64,000 nt of DNA from UBA9214 sp964443845 (GCA_964443845.1 CAYUFA010000005.1:1-64000); one strand, 5' to 3'. Positions 8,907-18,132 are shown, counted from the stretch's first letter. Made by a program: numbers and translations. Notes: a model not told the origin generated them from the sequence alone.

Positions 8907-10934
8907 ATGGATACCACGACCAGCCCCCTGCTCGAGGTCGAACGCCTGAGCGTGGAACTTGGCCAGGGCAGGCATGCCATCCGTCCGGTGGACGACATCA
9001 GCTTCTGCATCCAGCCCGGCGAGACGTTCGCCCTGCTCGGTGAATCCGGCTGCGGCAAGTCCATGACCGCGCTGTCGCTGCTGCGCCTGCTCCCGTACCC
9101 GGCCGGCCGTATCACGGCCGGCCGGGTACGGCTCGGCGGGCAGGACATCACCGCGCTGCCGGAATCCGCGATGCGCAGTGTGCGCGGCCGCCGTATCGCA
9201 ATGATCTTCCAGGAGCCGATGACCTCGCTCAACCCGGTACTGACGGTCGGTGCGCAGATCGCCGAGGTGCTGCATCAGCATTACGGCATGGGCGGGCGTG
9301 CCGCGAATGCACGGGTACTGGAACTGCTCGACGCCGTCGGTATCCCCGATGCGCGGCGCCGCCGCAGCGAGTACCCGCACCAGCTTTCCGGCGGCATGAA
9401 ACAGCGCATCATGATCGCGATTGCGCTGGCCGGTGGGCCGGACCTGCTGATCGCCGACGAGCCGACCACCGCGCTCGACGTTACGATCCAGGCCCAGGTA
9501 CTGGAGCTGTTGCAACGACTGCAGCAGGACACCGGTATGGCCATCCTGCTCATCACGCATGACCTCGGTATCGTTGCCGGCATGGCGGACCGTGTCGCGG
9601 TCATGTATGCGGGCCAGCTGGTGGAGGAGGCCGGTCGGGCGGAGTTTTTCCGCGATCCGCGCCACCCGTACAGCCGCAAGCTGTTCGAGGCGCTACCGGA
9701 TCTGGGCAAGCGCGGACAACGGCTTGCCACCATCCCCGGGTCCGTACCGCCGCTCGATCGCGTGTTCAGCGGCTGTCGTTTCGTGGACCGTTGCGAGGCC
9801 GGCTGGGACTGGTGCCGCAATCACGTACCGGAATGGAATACGCTCGATAGCGGCCGGCATGCGCGCTGCCACCGCGAGGCCCCCGGGCTGGAAATTCCAC
9901 CCCTGCCCGTCCCGGTCGCCGAGCCCCCGGCATCCCGTACGCAGCCGGACCGGGAGCAGGCACTGCTGGCGGTGGCGGACCTGCGGGTGCACTTTCCGAT
10001 CCACCGGGGCGTATTGCGGCGCGTGGCGGGTCATGTCTATGCCGTGGACGGGGTATCGCTGCGGATACCGCTCGGTCGCACCCTGGCCCTGGTGGGCGAG
10101 TCCGGCTGTGGCAAGACCACGGCAGGCAAGGCGATCCTGCAGCTGATCCGCCCGACGTCGGGCCGGGTTCTCTTTGACGGCACGGAACTGACCCGGGTCG
10201 GGGGGAAGGCCCTGCGCGCGCTGCGTGCCCGCTTCCAGTTCATCTTCCAGGATCCGTATTCCTCGATGAACCCGCGCATGATGGTGGGCGACATCGTCGA
10301 GGAGGGCATGATTGCCCAGGGCATCGGTGCCGACCGCGCGCAGCGGCGTGCCCGGGTCGAGCAGCTGTTTGAACAGGTGGGGTTGCGGCCCGATCACTTG
10401 CCGCGCTACCCGCACGAATTTTCCGGTGGCCAGCGCCAGCGCATCTGTATCGCACGTGCGCTGGCCGTCGATCCGCAACTGGTGATCTGCGACGAGCCCA
10501 CCAGTGCCCTGGATGTGTCCGTACAGGCACAGATACTCAACCTGCTGAAGCGGCTGCAACAGACCCTGGGGCTGTCGTATCTGTTCATCACGCACAATCT
10601 CTCCGTGGTGTCCTACCTGGCCGACCGCGTGGCCGTGATGTACCTCGGGCGCATCGTCGAGGAAGGCCCGGTCAGTGCAATCCTGGAAAATCCGCTGCAT
10701 CCCTACACCCGCGCGCTGCTCTCCGCCGTGCCGCAGGTCGAGGCGGATTCCGGACGCGAGATCATCCGCCTGGCCGGTGATCTGCCGTCGCCGGCCCGGC
10801 CGCCCGACGGCTGCCACTTTCACCCGCGCTGTGCCCAGGCCATGCCGCGTTGCCGGCAGTCCTATCCACCCGAATATGGCGACAGCGAACACGCGGTGCG
10901 CTGTTTCCTGCATGCAGGAGACGAGGCAGAATGA
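8907..10934 (+). CDS. Fused double ABC ATPase of a peptide importer (DppD-DppF type)
   Basis: A 675-aa cytoplasmic protein made of two nucleotide-binding domains, equivalent to DppD and DppF joined as in YejF or GsiA. Domain 1 has Walker A GESGCGKS (about 46-53), signature LSGGMKQR (about 161) and Walker B ADEPTTALD (about 183-191). Domain 2 has GESGCGKTT (about 397-405), FSGGQRQR (about 506) and CDEPTSALD (about 528-536). Each half ends with the oligopeptide-transporter C-terminal region and its cysteine cluster. It lies 1 bp after the second permease. It is the only peptide-type ATPase gene in the window, so it could also serve the ATPase-less importer at 18104-23496. Confidence 0.93.
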   Translation: MDTTTSPLLEVERLSVELGQGRHAIRPVDDISFCIQPGETFALLGESGCGKSMTALSLLRLLPYPAGRITAGRVRLGGQDITALPESAMRSVRGRRIAMIFQEPMTSLNPVLTVGAQIAEVLHQHYGMGGRAANARVLELLDAVGIPDARRRRSEYPHQLSGGMKQRIMIAIALAGGPDLLIADEPTTALDVTIQAQVLELLQRLQQDTGMAILLITHDLGIVAGMADRVAVMYAGQLVEEAGRAEFFRDPRHPYSRKLFEALPDLGKRGQRLATIPGSVPPLDRVFSGCRFVDRCEAGWDWCRNHVPEWNTLDSGRHARCHREAPGLEIPPLPVPVAEPPASRTQPDREQALLAVADLRVHFPIHRGVLRRVAGHVYAVDGVSLRIPLGRTLALVGESGCGKTTAGKAILQLIRPTSGRVLFDGTELTRVGGKALRALRARFQFIFQDPYSSMNPRMMVGDIVEEGMIAQGIGADRAQRRARVEQLFEQVGLRPDHLPRYPHEFSGGQRQRICIARALAVDPQLVICDEPTSALDVSVQAQILNLLKRLQQTLGLSYLFITHNLSVVSYLADRVAVMYLGRIVEEGPVSAILENPLHPYTRALLSAVPQVEADSGREIIRLAGDLPSPARPPDGCHFHPRCAQAMPRCRQSYPPEYGDSEHAVRCFLHAGDEAE

Positions 10935-11082
10935 TCCTGATAACAAGAGGATATCGCAATTTCTTCACAATCATTCGGAAACTTCGTATCCCCCCTGCGC
11001 ATACCGCTGCGCGGCTCCGGCCGCGACCCGGTACCGGGCAACGTGCCCGGCGCTGCGAGCATCCCGGCGGTGGGGGGATTCT

Positions 11083-11113
11083 TTGCCAGCGACCTCCGGG
11101 ATGGTGCTAGAAT
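11083..11113 (+). promoter_or_regulatory. Promoter of the aminotransferase gene
   Basis: TTGCCA at 11083-11088 and an extended -10 (TGC then TAGAAT at 11108-11113) are separated by 19 bp. The extended -10 can compensate for the long spacer. It lies in the 218-bp gap after the ABC operon, about 40 bp before the start codon; a GAGG Shine-Dalgarno precedes that ATG. I see nothing else in the gap. Confidence 0.5.
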
Positions 11114-11152
11114 CACGCCCTGTTTTTTCACCGCAAATCTTCTGAGGCCAGC

Positions 11153-12331
11153 ATGACCATCCAGTCTTTTCATCCCCCGGTGCGTACCCTGATGGGGCCG
11201 GGCCCCTCCACCGTCGACCCGCGTATCCTCGAGGCCATGTCACGTCCGACCCTGGGCCACCTGGACCCGGTATTCGTCAATATGATGGACGAGATGAAGG
11301 TCCTGCTGCGCTATGCATTCCGTACCGAAAACGACCTGACCATGCCGGTTTCCGCGCCAGGTTCCGCGGGTATGGAGATGTGTTTCGTCAACCTGGTCGA
11401 ACCGGGCGACAAGGTCATCGTCTGCCAGAACGGCGTGTTCGGCGGACGCATGAAGGAAAACGTCGAGCGTAGCGGCGGGACCGCGGTGCTGGTCGAGGAT
11501 ACCTGGGGCACCGCCGTGGACCCGGACAAACTGCGCGCGGCGCTGCAGGCCAATCCGGATGCGAAAGTCGTCGCCTTCGTACACGCCGAGACCTCGACCG
11601 GCGCGATTTCGGACGCGCGCGCGCTGGCGGCCATCGCGCACGAGCATGGCTGCCTGGTCATCGCCGACACCGTGACCTCGCTCGGGGGTTCACCCCTGCT
11701 GGTGGACGAGTGGCAGCTCGACGCGGTGTATTCCGGTTCCCAGAAATGCCTGTCCTGCGTGCCGGGCCTGTCACCGGTGACCTTCAGCAAGGCGGCGATC
11801 GAACGTATCACCACGCGCAGCAAAAAGGTCCAGAGCTGGTTCCTCGACCTGAACCTGATCCTGGGCTACTGGGGGGGTGGCACCAAGCGGGCCTATCACC
11901 ACACCGCGCCGGTGAATACCCTGTACGCCCTGCACGAGGCGCTGGTGATTCTGCAGGACGAGGGTATCGAGAACGCCTGGGCACGCCACCAGCACCACCA
12001 CGAGGCCCTGCGCACCGGCTTCGAGGCCATGGGGCTGAACTTCGTGGTGCCGGAAGGCCAGCGGTTACCGCAGCTGAATGCCGTGTCCGTCCCGGACGGG
12101 GTGGATGAGGCCGCCGTACGCAATATCCTGCTCAGCGAGTACAACCTGGAAATCGGCGCCGGTCTCGGTGCCATGGCGGGCAAGATCTGGCGTGTGGGGC
12201 TGATGGGCTACGCCTGTACCCGGACCAACGTGCTGTTCTGCCTGGGGGCACTCGATGCCGTGCTGAGCGGCATGCGCGCACCGATCCATTCGGGTGTCGC
12301 GGTGGAGGCTGCCCGCGCATTCTACGGCTGA
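11153..12331 (+). CDS. Class V aminotransferase (alanine/serine-glyoxylate type)
   Basis: A 392-aa PLP enzyme of the AGXT/serine-pyruvate family, cytoplasmic. The N-terminal GPGPS motif (about 15-19), the ADTVTSLGG segment around the PLP-binding Asp (171) and the Schiff-base lysine Lys198 in SGSQKCL match alanine-glyoxylate or serine-glyoxylate transaminases. Expected reaction: glyoxylate plus alanine or serine to glycine plus the keto acid. The paralogous family includes phosphonate and purine-derived transaminases, so the exact donor is uncertain. It is transcribed alone from its own promoter and is convergent with msrB. Confidence 0.85.
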   Translation: MTIQSFHPPVRTLMGPGPSTVDPRILEAMSRPTLGHLDPVFVNMMDEMKVLLRYAFRTENDLTMPVSAPGSAGMEMCFVNLVEPGDKVIVCQNGVFGGRMKENVERSGGTAVLVEDTWGTAVDPDKLRAALQANPDAKVVAFVHAETSTGAISDARALAAIAHEHGCLVIADTVTSLGGSPLLVDEWQLDAVYSGSQKCLSCVPGLSPVTFSKAAIERITTRSKKVQSWFLDLNLILGYWGGGTKRAYHHTAPVNTLYALHEALVILQDEGIENAWARHQHHHEALRTGFEAMGLNFVVPEGQRLPQLNAVSVPDGVDEAAVRNILLSEYNLEIGAGLGAMAGKIWRVGLMGYACTRTNVLFCLGALDAVLSGMRAPIHSGVAVEAARAFYG

Positions 12332-12402
12332 ATCCTCCGGCGGCATCCCGGGACCACGGCCCGCGACCGGTTCGCATCCGGCCGGGGGCAGGGTGATGCC
12401 TG

Positions 12403-12987
12403 CTACTTCGCGTCCTGCGGCTGCGCGGCAGGACTGTTGAACAGCTTCAGGTATTCCCCGTAGCCTTCCTCGGCCAGCTTGTCGCGCGGGATGAAGCGCA
12501 GCGCGGCCGAGTTGATGCAGTAGCGCAGGCCGGTCGGCCGTGGCCCGTCATTGAACACGTGACCCAGGTGTGAACCGGCGATCGAACTCTTCAGCTCGGT
12601 GCGCTTGATGAAAAAGTGCGTATCGTCGTGCTCCACGAGCGCGTCGGGCTGGATCGGACGGGTGAAACTCGGCCAGCCGGTACCGGACTTGAACTTGTCC
12701 GTCGAGCTGAACAACGGCTGGCCGGAAACGATGTCGACGTAGATCCCTTCCTGCTTGTTGTTCCAGTAGGCATTGTGAAAGGCCGGCTCGGTCGCCTCGT
12801 GCTGCGTGACCTCGTACTGGAGCGGCGTCAGGCGCTTTTTCAGGACCGCGTCCGGGGGCACGGCGTAGTGCTGGCCGGCCGCGGCGCCGCGCGCGGCCGG
12901 CGGGCTCGCCAGCGCCGGGGAGCGAGAGCCAGCCAGGGCGGTGGCGGCAAGGATACCGAGCAGGGTGGTGGCCAGTACGGTTTTCAT
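12403..12987 (-). CDS. msrB: Exported peptide-methionine (R)-S-oxide reductase, zinc-less MsrB
   Basis: A 194-aa protein with a cleavable signal peptide (about 1-28), so a periplasmic repair enzyme for oxidised methionine. The MsrB core has GWPSF, HLGHVFNDGP (His140, His143) and catalytic Cys157 in RYCINS. Both CxxC zinc motifs of the E. coli type are absent, as in PilB-type domains. The usual resolving cysteine position (SGCGWPSF) is Thr103, and Cys157 is the only cysteine in the mature protein, so regeneration must use an external thiol or redoxin. The ATG at 12987 has GGAGA just upstream and yields the signal peptide. Confidence 0.92.
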   Translation of the reverse strand: MKTVLATTLLGILAATALAGSRSPALASPPAARGAAAGQHYAVPPDAVLKKRLTPLQYEVTQHEATEPAFHNAYWNNKQEGIYVDIVSGQPLFSSTDKFKSGTGWPSFTRPIQPDALVEHDDTHFFIKRTELKSSIAGSHLGHVFNDGPRPTGLRYCINSAALRFIPRDKLAEEGYGEYLKLFNSPAAQPQDAK

Positions 12988-13066
12988 GTCGATTCTCCGG
13001 TTCGGAACGGGCTGCCGATACGAATCTGACCGTTTCCCGCCAGGCAGGTTCAGCACAGGCCGCGGG

Positions 13067-14128
13067 TTACGGCCGTTCGCGGGATACCGGCTCGAAATCA
13101 TAGGGCAGCGTGCGCAGCTCGAAGGCCGACCCCGTGGCACTGCCAAGGTGCAGGCCACCCGCCTCGGCGGCCTGGATCTGCAGCACGGCCAGGGCCAGCA
13201 GGCCGCCATCCGGATGGGCCTGGGCATCGACGATCTGGCCGACCGGCTGGGCAGGAACGTGCGCGGAGTACAGTTCCGCGCCCGGTGCCACGGAGGCGTC
13301 CTGCGCGATGTGGCCGAGGTACATGCGCCGCTTGAGGGTCCCCAGGTACTGCATGCGTGCCACGATTTCCTGGCCGGGATAGCAGCCTTTCCTGAAACTC
13401 ACGCCATCGACCAGCTGCAGGTTGGTCATTTGCGGTACGAAGGCCTCACGCGTGGCGGCGAACACCGCGGGCAGGCCGGCGAGGATTTCGAGCAGGCGCC
13501 AGACGGACTCTCCCACCGGCGCCCCGTGCACGTTCAGGCTGTCCCAGCATTGTTGCGCGGCCTGCAGGGAAGCGGCGTATACCTCGAAGCGCGGCTGCGG
13601 GCCGGGGACGCGCAACAGCGTGAAATCACCCTGCCGGGCAACCCCGTTCACCGTGTCCGGGCAGACGCCCGTGGCCGCCTGCAGTTCGGCCGCTGCCTCC
13701 GTGCCGCTGACGCCGATGCGCAGAAAGTTGTCGCTGACGTCCTCCAGCGTGACCCGGGCGCGGATGACGTACATGCGCAGCCGCTGCAATACCGCTTCCA
13801 GGGTATCCACCGGCAGCCGCAGGTAGTAGATGTCAGCACGCCGGAAGATCCGCATCAGTCCCAGCATGCGGCCCTTGGGCGTGCAGTACGCGCTCAACTG
13901 ACTGGTGTCTTCCTCGAGCTGCTGGATGTCGTTACTGAGCTGGGTCTGCAGGAAGCTGCCGGCTTCCGGCCCGTGGACGGCGATCACGCCCTGGTATTCC
14001 AGATCGGCAAATACCAGGCCACCGAGTGCAGCCCGGTGCTCGCGCTCCGGGTTGCCGAAATGCGTGATCCGGTCGTTCTCGAATTCTGCGCCGGCGTTCG
14101 CGAGAAACGCCTTCCATTCCTGTTTCAT
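13067..14128 (-). CDS. ygfZ: tRNA-modifying/iron-sulfur repair protein YgfZ
   Basis: A 353-aa GcvT-like folate-binding protein. The family signature K-x-C-Y-P-x-Q-E is at 247-254 (KGCYPGQE). YgfZ uses folate to maintain certain iron-sulfur enzymes, including MiaB, and protects cells under oxidative stress. The start at 14128 was chosen because upstream in-frame codons run into the divergent sdh promoter region. It sits 79 bp downstream of exported msrB on the same strand and is divergent from sdhC; sdhE (formerly ygfY), ygfX and ygfZ are also neighbours in E. coli. Confidence 0.93.
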   Translation of the reverse strand: MKQEWKAFLANAGAEFENDRITHFGNPEREHRAALGGLVFADLEYQGVIAVHGPEAGSFLQTQLSNDIQQLEEDTSQLSAYCTPKGRMLGLMRIFRRADIYYLRLPVDTLEAVLQRLRMYVIRARVTLEDVSDNFLRIGVSGTEAAAELQAATGVCPDTVNGVARQGDFTLLRVPGPQPRFEVYAASLQAAQQCWDSLNVHGAPVGESVWRLLEILAGLPAVFAATREAFVPQMTNLQLVDGVSFRKGCYPGQEIVARMQYLGTLKRRMYLGHIAQDASVAPGAELYSAHVPAQPVGQIVDAQAHPDGGLLALAVLQIQAAEAGGLHLGSATGSAFELRTLPYDFEPVSRERP

Positions 14129-14230
14129 GTCTGCTCCAGCGGGTTGCGTCGCAGATTCTAGCGCCTTGCGGCATGCGCTGTCAGCCGGCGGGCAGCACCC
14201 GTGTACCGTCTGGTTTTCACACCACAGCAA

Positions 14231-14239
14231 TGGTATAAA
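14231..14239 (+). promoter_or_regulatory. Extended -10 promoter of the sdh operon
   Basis: TGG followed by TATAAA (14234-14239) forms an extended -10 with no clear -35. A start near 14246 leaves a leader of about 20 nt to the sdhC ATG at 14267 and excludes the longer in-frame start at 14201. Confidence 0.5.
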
Positions 14240-14266
14240 ACCGGGCAGGCAGAAGATCATGAGCAC

Positions 14267-14647
14267 ATGACCAAACGGCGCAGCCCTCCAGTATACCTCA
14301 ACCTGTTCCGGATCCGCTTCCCGGTGGGTGCCGTCACCTCGATCGGCCACCGGGTATCCGGCGTGCTGCTGTTCCTGGCCTTGCCTGCACTGCTCTGGTT
14401 GCTGGACCTCTCGTTGCGCGATGCGGAGGGTTACCGGCAGGCGATCGCGCTGCTGCAATCCACCCCCCTGAAGCTGGCGTCCGTACCGCTTGCCTGGTCC
14501 GTACTGCATCACCTGTTCTCGGGAATCCGCTTCCTGCTGATCGACATCGACACCGGCGTGCAACTGAAACCGGCCCGGGCCAGCGCCTGGCTGGTGAATT
14601 CCGCCGCGCTGGCGGCGACGCTCGGGTATCTGGTCTGCGTGCTGTGA
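14267..14647 (+). CDS. sdhC: Succinate dehydrogenase cytochrome b556 subunit SdhC
   Basis: A 126-aa membrane subunit with three predicted helices that, with SdhD, binds haem b and ubiquinone. The family signature is seen as RPPVYLNLF-like N-terminus (SPPVYLNLF), SIGHRVSG near residue 30 and the haem-ligand region HHLFSGIR around 84-91. I start at ATG 14267, placing SPPVYLNL at the N-terminus as in other SdhC. It is the first gene of sdhCDAB-sdhE-ygfX and overlaps sdhD by 4 bp. Confidence 0.92.
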   Translation: MTKRRSPPVYLNLFRIRFPVGAVTSIGHRVSGVLLFLALPALLWLLDLSLRDAEGYRQAIALLQSTPLKLASVPLAWSVLHHLFSGIRFLLIDIDTGVQLKPARASAWLVNSAALAATLGYLVCVL

Positions 14648-14988
14648 GTTACCGCGTCGACGGCATGCGGGTCTGGATGATGCAACGCATCACCGCGCTG
14701 TACCTGGCACTCTACCTGGTCGGGGTGAGCGGCTGGTTCTGGCTGCACCCGGTCACGGATTATGCCGGCTGGCGCGCCTGGTTCAGCCATCCGCCCGCCG
14801 CCATCGGCAGTGCCGGTTTCCTGCTGGCGCTGCTGATTCATGGCTGGGTCGGGTTGCGTGACGTGATCCTGGATTACGTCCACTCGCTCGGTCTGCGCCT
14901 GGTGGTACTGACCCTGGTCGCGTTCCTGCTGATCGGTTGCGGGTTCTGGGGCGCGCGCATCCTCATCCTGGCCAGCGGGCCGGCATGA
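14644..14988 (+). CDS. sdhD: Succinate dehydrogenase membrane anchor SdhD
   Basis: A 114-aa protein with three hydrophobic helices. The second helix carries HGWVGLRDVILDY (His around 68), the conserved haem and quinone-side motif of SdhD. The GTG start overlaps the sdhC stop (GTGA), implying translational coupling; an ATG seven codons later is an alternative. It anchors the SdhAB catalytic dimer to the inner membrane. Confidence 0.9.
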   Translation: MSYRVDGMRVWMMQRITALYLALYLVGVSGWFWLHPVTDYAGWRAWFSHPPAAIGSAGFLLALLIHGWVGLRDVILDYVHSLGLRLVVLTLVAFLLIGCGFWGARILILASGPA

Positions 14989-16748
14989 ACCTGCCGCGCC
15001 GCCAGTTCGATACCCTGATCATCGGCGCCGGCGGCGGCGGCCTGCGCGCCGCGCTGCAGCTGGCGCAGGCGGATGCCCATGTCGCCGTGGTATCGAAGGT
15101 GTTTCCGACGCGCTCCCACACCGTGGCGGCGCAGGGCGGCGTGAATGCCGCACTGGCCAATGTGCGGCCGGACAACTGGCACTGGCACATGTTCGACACC
15201 GTCAAGGGCAGCGACTACCTCGGCGACCAGGACGCCATCGAGTACATGTGCCGCACGGCACCGCGTGCGGTCTACGAGCTGGAACATTTCGGCGTGCCGT
15301 TCTCACGTCTCGACAACGGCCGGATCTACCAGCGCCAGTTCGGCGGCCAGAGCATGCATTTCGGTGGCGAGCAGGCCGCGCGCACCTGCGCCGCGGCGGA
15401 TCGCACCGGTCATGCCATCCTGCAGGCCCTGTACCAGCAGAACATCCGCGCCCGCACGCATTTCTTCGACGAGTTTTTCGCCGTTGACCTGCTGGTGGAC
15501 CAGGCCGGGTTCATTCTCGGTGCACTGTTGCTGGATATCGCCAGCGGCGACAAGCTGGTGATCGAGGCCCGGACCACCCTGCTGGCCACCGGGGGTGCCG
15601 GGCAGATCTTCCGCACCAACACCAATGCCCTGATCAATACCGGTGACGGCATGGCCATGGCGCTGCGCGCCGGCGTCCCGCTGCAGGACATGGAGTTCTT
15701 CCAGTTCCACCCTACCGGCATCGCCGGCAAGGGCATGTTGCTGAGCGAGGCCGCGCGCGGCGAGGGCGGCTACCTGGTCAACAGCGAGGGCGAGCGTTTC
15801 ATGGAGCGCCATGCCCCGCACGCGAAGGACCTCGCCAGCCGTGACGTGGTCAGCCGCGCCATCGTCACCGAGGTGCGCGCAGGGCGCGGCTGCGGCCCGC
15901 ACCGCGACCACGTGCTGCTGCAGATGCACCACCTCGACAGCGAGCTGATCAGGAAACGCCTGCCGGCCATCCGCGACATGGCGCTGACCTTTGCCGGTGT
16001 CGACATGTGCGAGGCACCGGTCCCCGTGTTCCCGACTGCGCACTACACCATGGGCGGGATTCCGACCAACCGGCACGGGGAGGTGGTGGCGCCGATCGAC
16101 CACGGTCCGGAAGAACCGTTGCCCGGACTGTATGCCGCCGGCGAGTGTGCCTGTGTCTCGGTGCATGGCGGCAACCGCCTGGGCGGCAACTCCCTGCTCG
16201 ACATCATCGTGTTCGGCCGTGCGGCCGGCAACCGCATCATCGCGTACCTGGAGGAGAACCGCTATCACCGGCCGATGCGCGACGAGGCGCTGGAGCCGGC
16301 CCTGGCACGGCTGTCCCGCTGGGAGCGGCGCGGCGAGGGGGAATCCGTCGAGCACCTGCGCCAGGAGCTGACACGCGCCATGGAAGAACACTGTGGCGTG
16401 TTCCGCACCGAGGAGGTATTGAAGGAGGGGGTGGCCAGGGTCGTGTCCCTGCAGGAACGACTCGCCGATGTGCACCTGCGCGATCACAGCCGGGTGTTCA
16501 ACACCGCCCGCATCGAGGCACTGGAACTGGAAAACCTGATGGAGGTGGCGGTCGCGACGATCCTGTCCGCGCTGCGGCGCCAGGAGAGCCGCGGCGCGCA
16601 CTCGCGCATCGATTACCCGGAGCGCGACGACGTCAACTGGCTGCGCCACAGCCTGTATCACCGGGACGGGCGGCGCATCGACTACAAGCCGGTGCGCACG
16701 AAACCGCTGACCGTGGAATCGTTCCCGCCCAAACCGCGCGTCTACTGA
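14985..16748 (+). CDS. sdhA: Succinate dehydrogenase flavoprotein subunit SdhA
   Basis: A 587-aa flavoprotein that oxidises succinate to fumarate in the TCA cycle and respiratory complex II. The dinucleotide motif GAGGGGLRAA is at 14-23. His45 in TRSHTVAAQGG is the covalent FAD ligand, at the same residue number as in E. coli. HPTGIAG and RGEGGYLVN surround the dicarboxylate site, and the C-terminal SVHGGNRLGGNSLLD motif is intact. The ATG overlaps the sdhD stop by 4 bp; an upstream in-frame start inside sdhD is unlikely. FAD insertion is expected to need SdhE, encoded downstream. Confidence 0.97.
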   Translation: MNLPRRQFDTLIIGAGGGGLRAALQLAQADAHVAVVSKVFPTRSHTVAAQGGVNAALANVRPDNWHWHMFDTVKGSDYLGDQDAIEYMCRTAPRAVYELEHFGVPFSRLDNGRIYQRQFGGQSMHFGGEQAARTCAAADRTGHAILQALYQQNIRARTHFFDEFFAVDLLVDQAGFILGALLLDIASGDKLVIEARTTLLATGGAGQIFRTNTNALINTGDGMAMALRAGVPLQDMEFFQFHPTGIAGKGMLLSEAARGEGGYLVNSEGERFMERHAPHAKDLASRDVVSRAIVTEVRAGRGCGPHRDHVLLQMHHLDSELIRKRLPAIRDMALTFAGVDMCEAPVPVFPTAHYTMGGIPTNRHGEVVAPIDHGPEEPLPGLYAAGECACVSVHGGNRLGGNSLLDIIVFGRAAGNRIIAYLEENRYHRPMRDEALEPALARLSRWERRGEGESVEHLRQELTRAMEEHCGVFRTEEVLKEGVARVVSLQERLADVHLRDHSRVFNTARIEALELENLMEVAVATILSALRRQESRGAHSRIDYPERDDVNWLRHSLYHRDGRRIDYKPVRTKPLTVESFPPKPRVY

Positions 16749-16764
16749 CGGAGTCACCCGTAGC

Positions 16765-17466
16765 ATGAGGATATCCATCTATCGTTACGACCCGGATGCC
16801 GACAGCGCGCCCCGGATGCAGGATTTCGAGCTGGAAGAGAAATCCCTGAACCCGGAGCTGATGCTGCTCGATGCCCTGCTGATGCTGAAGGCGCAGGACG
16901 AGACGCTCAGCTTCCGCCGCTCCTGCGGCGAGGGCGTGTGCGGATCCGATGGCATGAACGTGAACGGCCGCAACCTGCTCGCCTGCATCACGCCGCTGTT
17001 TTCGCTCAGGACACCGATCGAGATCCGCCCCATGCCGGGCCTGCCGGTGATCCGTGATCTCGTGGTCGACCTGCAGCCGTTCTATCGCCAGTACCGGGCG
17101 GTCGACCCTTATCTCATCAACAAGGACCCGGAACCGGAGGTGGAACGCCTGCAGTCACCGGCCGACCGGGAACAGCTCGACGGCCTGTACGAATGCATCC
17201 TGTGCGGCTGCTGTTCGACCGCCTGTCCATCCTTCTGGTGGAACCCGGACCGGTTCCTCGGTCCGGCCGCGCTGCTGCAGGCCTGGCGATTTCTCGCCGA
17301 CAGCCGCGACCAGGCCACCGACGAGCGCCTCGCCAACCTCGACGGTCCCTTCAAGCTGTTCCGCTGCCACACGATCATGAACTGCGTCGAGGTGTGTCCC
17401 AAGGGACTCAACCCCACACGCGCGATCGGCCGCATCAAGGAACTGATGCTCCGGCGCATGACCTGA
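16765..17466 (+). CDS. sdhB: Succinate dehydrogenase iron-sulfur subunit SdhB
   Basis: A 233-aa electron-transfer subunit with a complete cluster set. Cys54, Cys59 and Cys74 (SCGEGVCGSDG and LLAC) are in the [2Fe-2S] domain. C144-x2-C-x-CC-x3-C154 and C201/C207/C211 supply the [4Fe-4S] and [3Fe-4S] clusters. It passes electrons from SdhA to the quinone in SdhCD. It begins 16 bp after sdhA and its TGA shares one base with the sdhE ATG. Confidence 0.97.
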   Translation: MRISIYRYDPDADSAPRMQDFELEEKSLNPELMLLDALLMLKAQDETLSFRRSCGEGVCGSDGMNVNGRNLLACITPLFSLRTPIEIRPMPGLPVIRDLVVDLQPFYRQYRAVDPYLINKDPEPEVERLQSPADREQLDGLYECILCGCCSTACPSFWWNPDRFLGPAALLQAWRFLADSRDQATDERLANLDGPFKLFRCHTIMNCVEVCPKGLNPTRAIGRIKELMLRRMT

Positions 17467-17729
17467 TGGAAAACGGACACGCTACGCGCACGGCTTTCAA
17501 CCGGCTGTCCTGGCAGTGCCGGCGCGGCATGCGCGAACTGGATGAACTGCTCAAGGCCTTCCTGGAACGGCGTTACTCGACACTGGACCAGCGCGAACTG
17601 CAGCTGTTCAACTGCCTGCTCGAATACCCCGACAGCGTGTTGCTGGAATTGCTGATGGGCCGCATGTTGCCGGCGGACCGCGATGTCGCCAGACTCGTCG
17701 CCTCCATACGCCACGCCGCTCAGGCTTGA
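17466..17729 (+). CDS. sdhE: FAD assembly factor SdhE
   Basis: An 87-aa cytoplasmic protein with the diagnostic RGxxE motif at 20-24 (RGMRE) followed by LDELL and a helical bundle of normal family length. SdhE binds SdhA and promotes covalent flavinylation. The ATG overlaps the sdhB stop (TGATG). It is in the same transcript as its client, and ygfX follows with a 47-bp overlap. Confidence 0.94.
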   Translation: MENGHATRTAFNRLSWQCRRGMRELDELLKAFLERRYSTLDQRELQLFNCLLEYPDSVLLELLMGRMLPADRDVARLVASIRHAAQA

Positions 17730-18132
17730 GCCGGCACGCTCCGTGCGGCTCGCCGGCTGGCTGCTGGCCGGACATGCCGGCGCGCTCCTGCTGCTGCCCG
17801 GGCTGCCCGTGGACCCACGGCTGCAACTTGCCCTGGGGCTGGCGCTGGCCGGCAGCCTGCTCTGGCACTGGCTGGACGCGGTACTGCGCCGGCTGCCGGG
17901 CTCGGTGCGCAGTTTCACCTGGCTGACGGGCAGCGACTGCCGGATTCAGCCGGTGCGCGGCCCTGTCTGCCGCGTGCACCTGTCCGGACCGGCCTTCGTG
18001 CAACCCTGGCTGGTGATCCTGGGATACCGGGCGGGTCGCTGGCGTCGCCGCTACCTGCTGCTGTTGCCGGACATGCTCGATCCCGACACCTTCCGCCGCT
18101 TGCGTGTACGCCTGCGCACGCAACATTGCTGA
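17683..18132 (+). CDS. ygfX: YgfX-like membrane protein (CptA toxin family)
   Basis: A 149-aa protein with two adjacent hydrophobic helices (about 22-62) and a basic cytoplasmic C-terminal half ending in arginine-rich segments, the architecture of YgfX. In E. coli ygfX is cotranscribed with sdhE and was reported as the toxin CptA acting on FtsZ and MreB; in Serratia it affects pigment and SdhE function. Identity rests mainly on topology and the invariant position after sdhE. The start overlaps sdhE by 47 bp in another frame; I see no better later start. Confidence 0.75.
   Translation: MSPDSSPPYATPLRLEPARSVRLAGWLLAGHAGALLLLPGLPVDPRLQLALGLALAGSLLWHWLDAVLRRLPGSVRSFTWLTGSDCRIQPVRGPVCRVHLSGPAFVQPWLVILGYRAGRWRRRYLLLLPDMLDPDTFRRLRVRLRTQHC

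Noticed and set aside
8907..10934. Tandem duplication within the fused ATPase as a repeat feature
   Set aside because: The two halves are normal DppD- and DppF-like domains, not a recent duplication.
12988..13227. 80-codon extension upstream of msrB
   Set aside because: It would destroy the signal peptide, overlaps ygfZ and has no family support.
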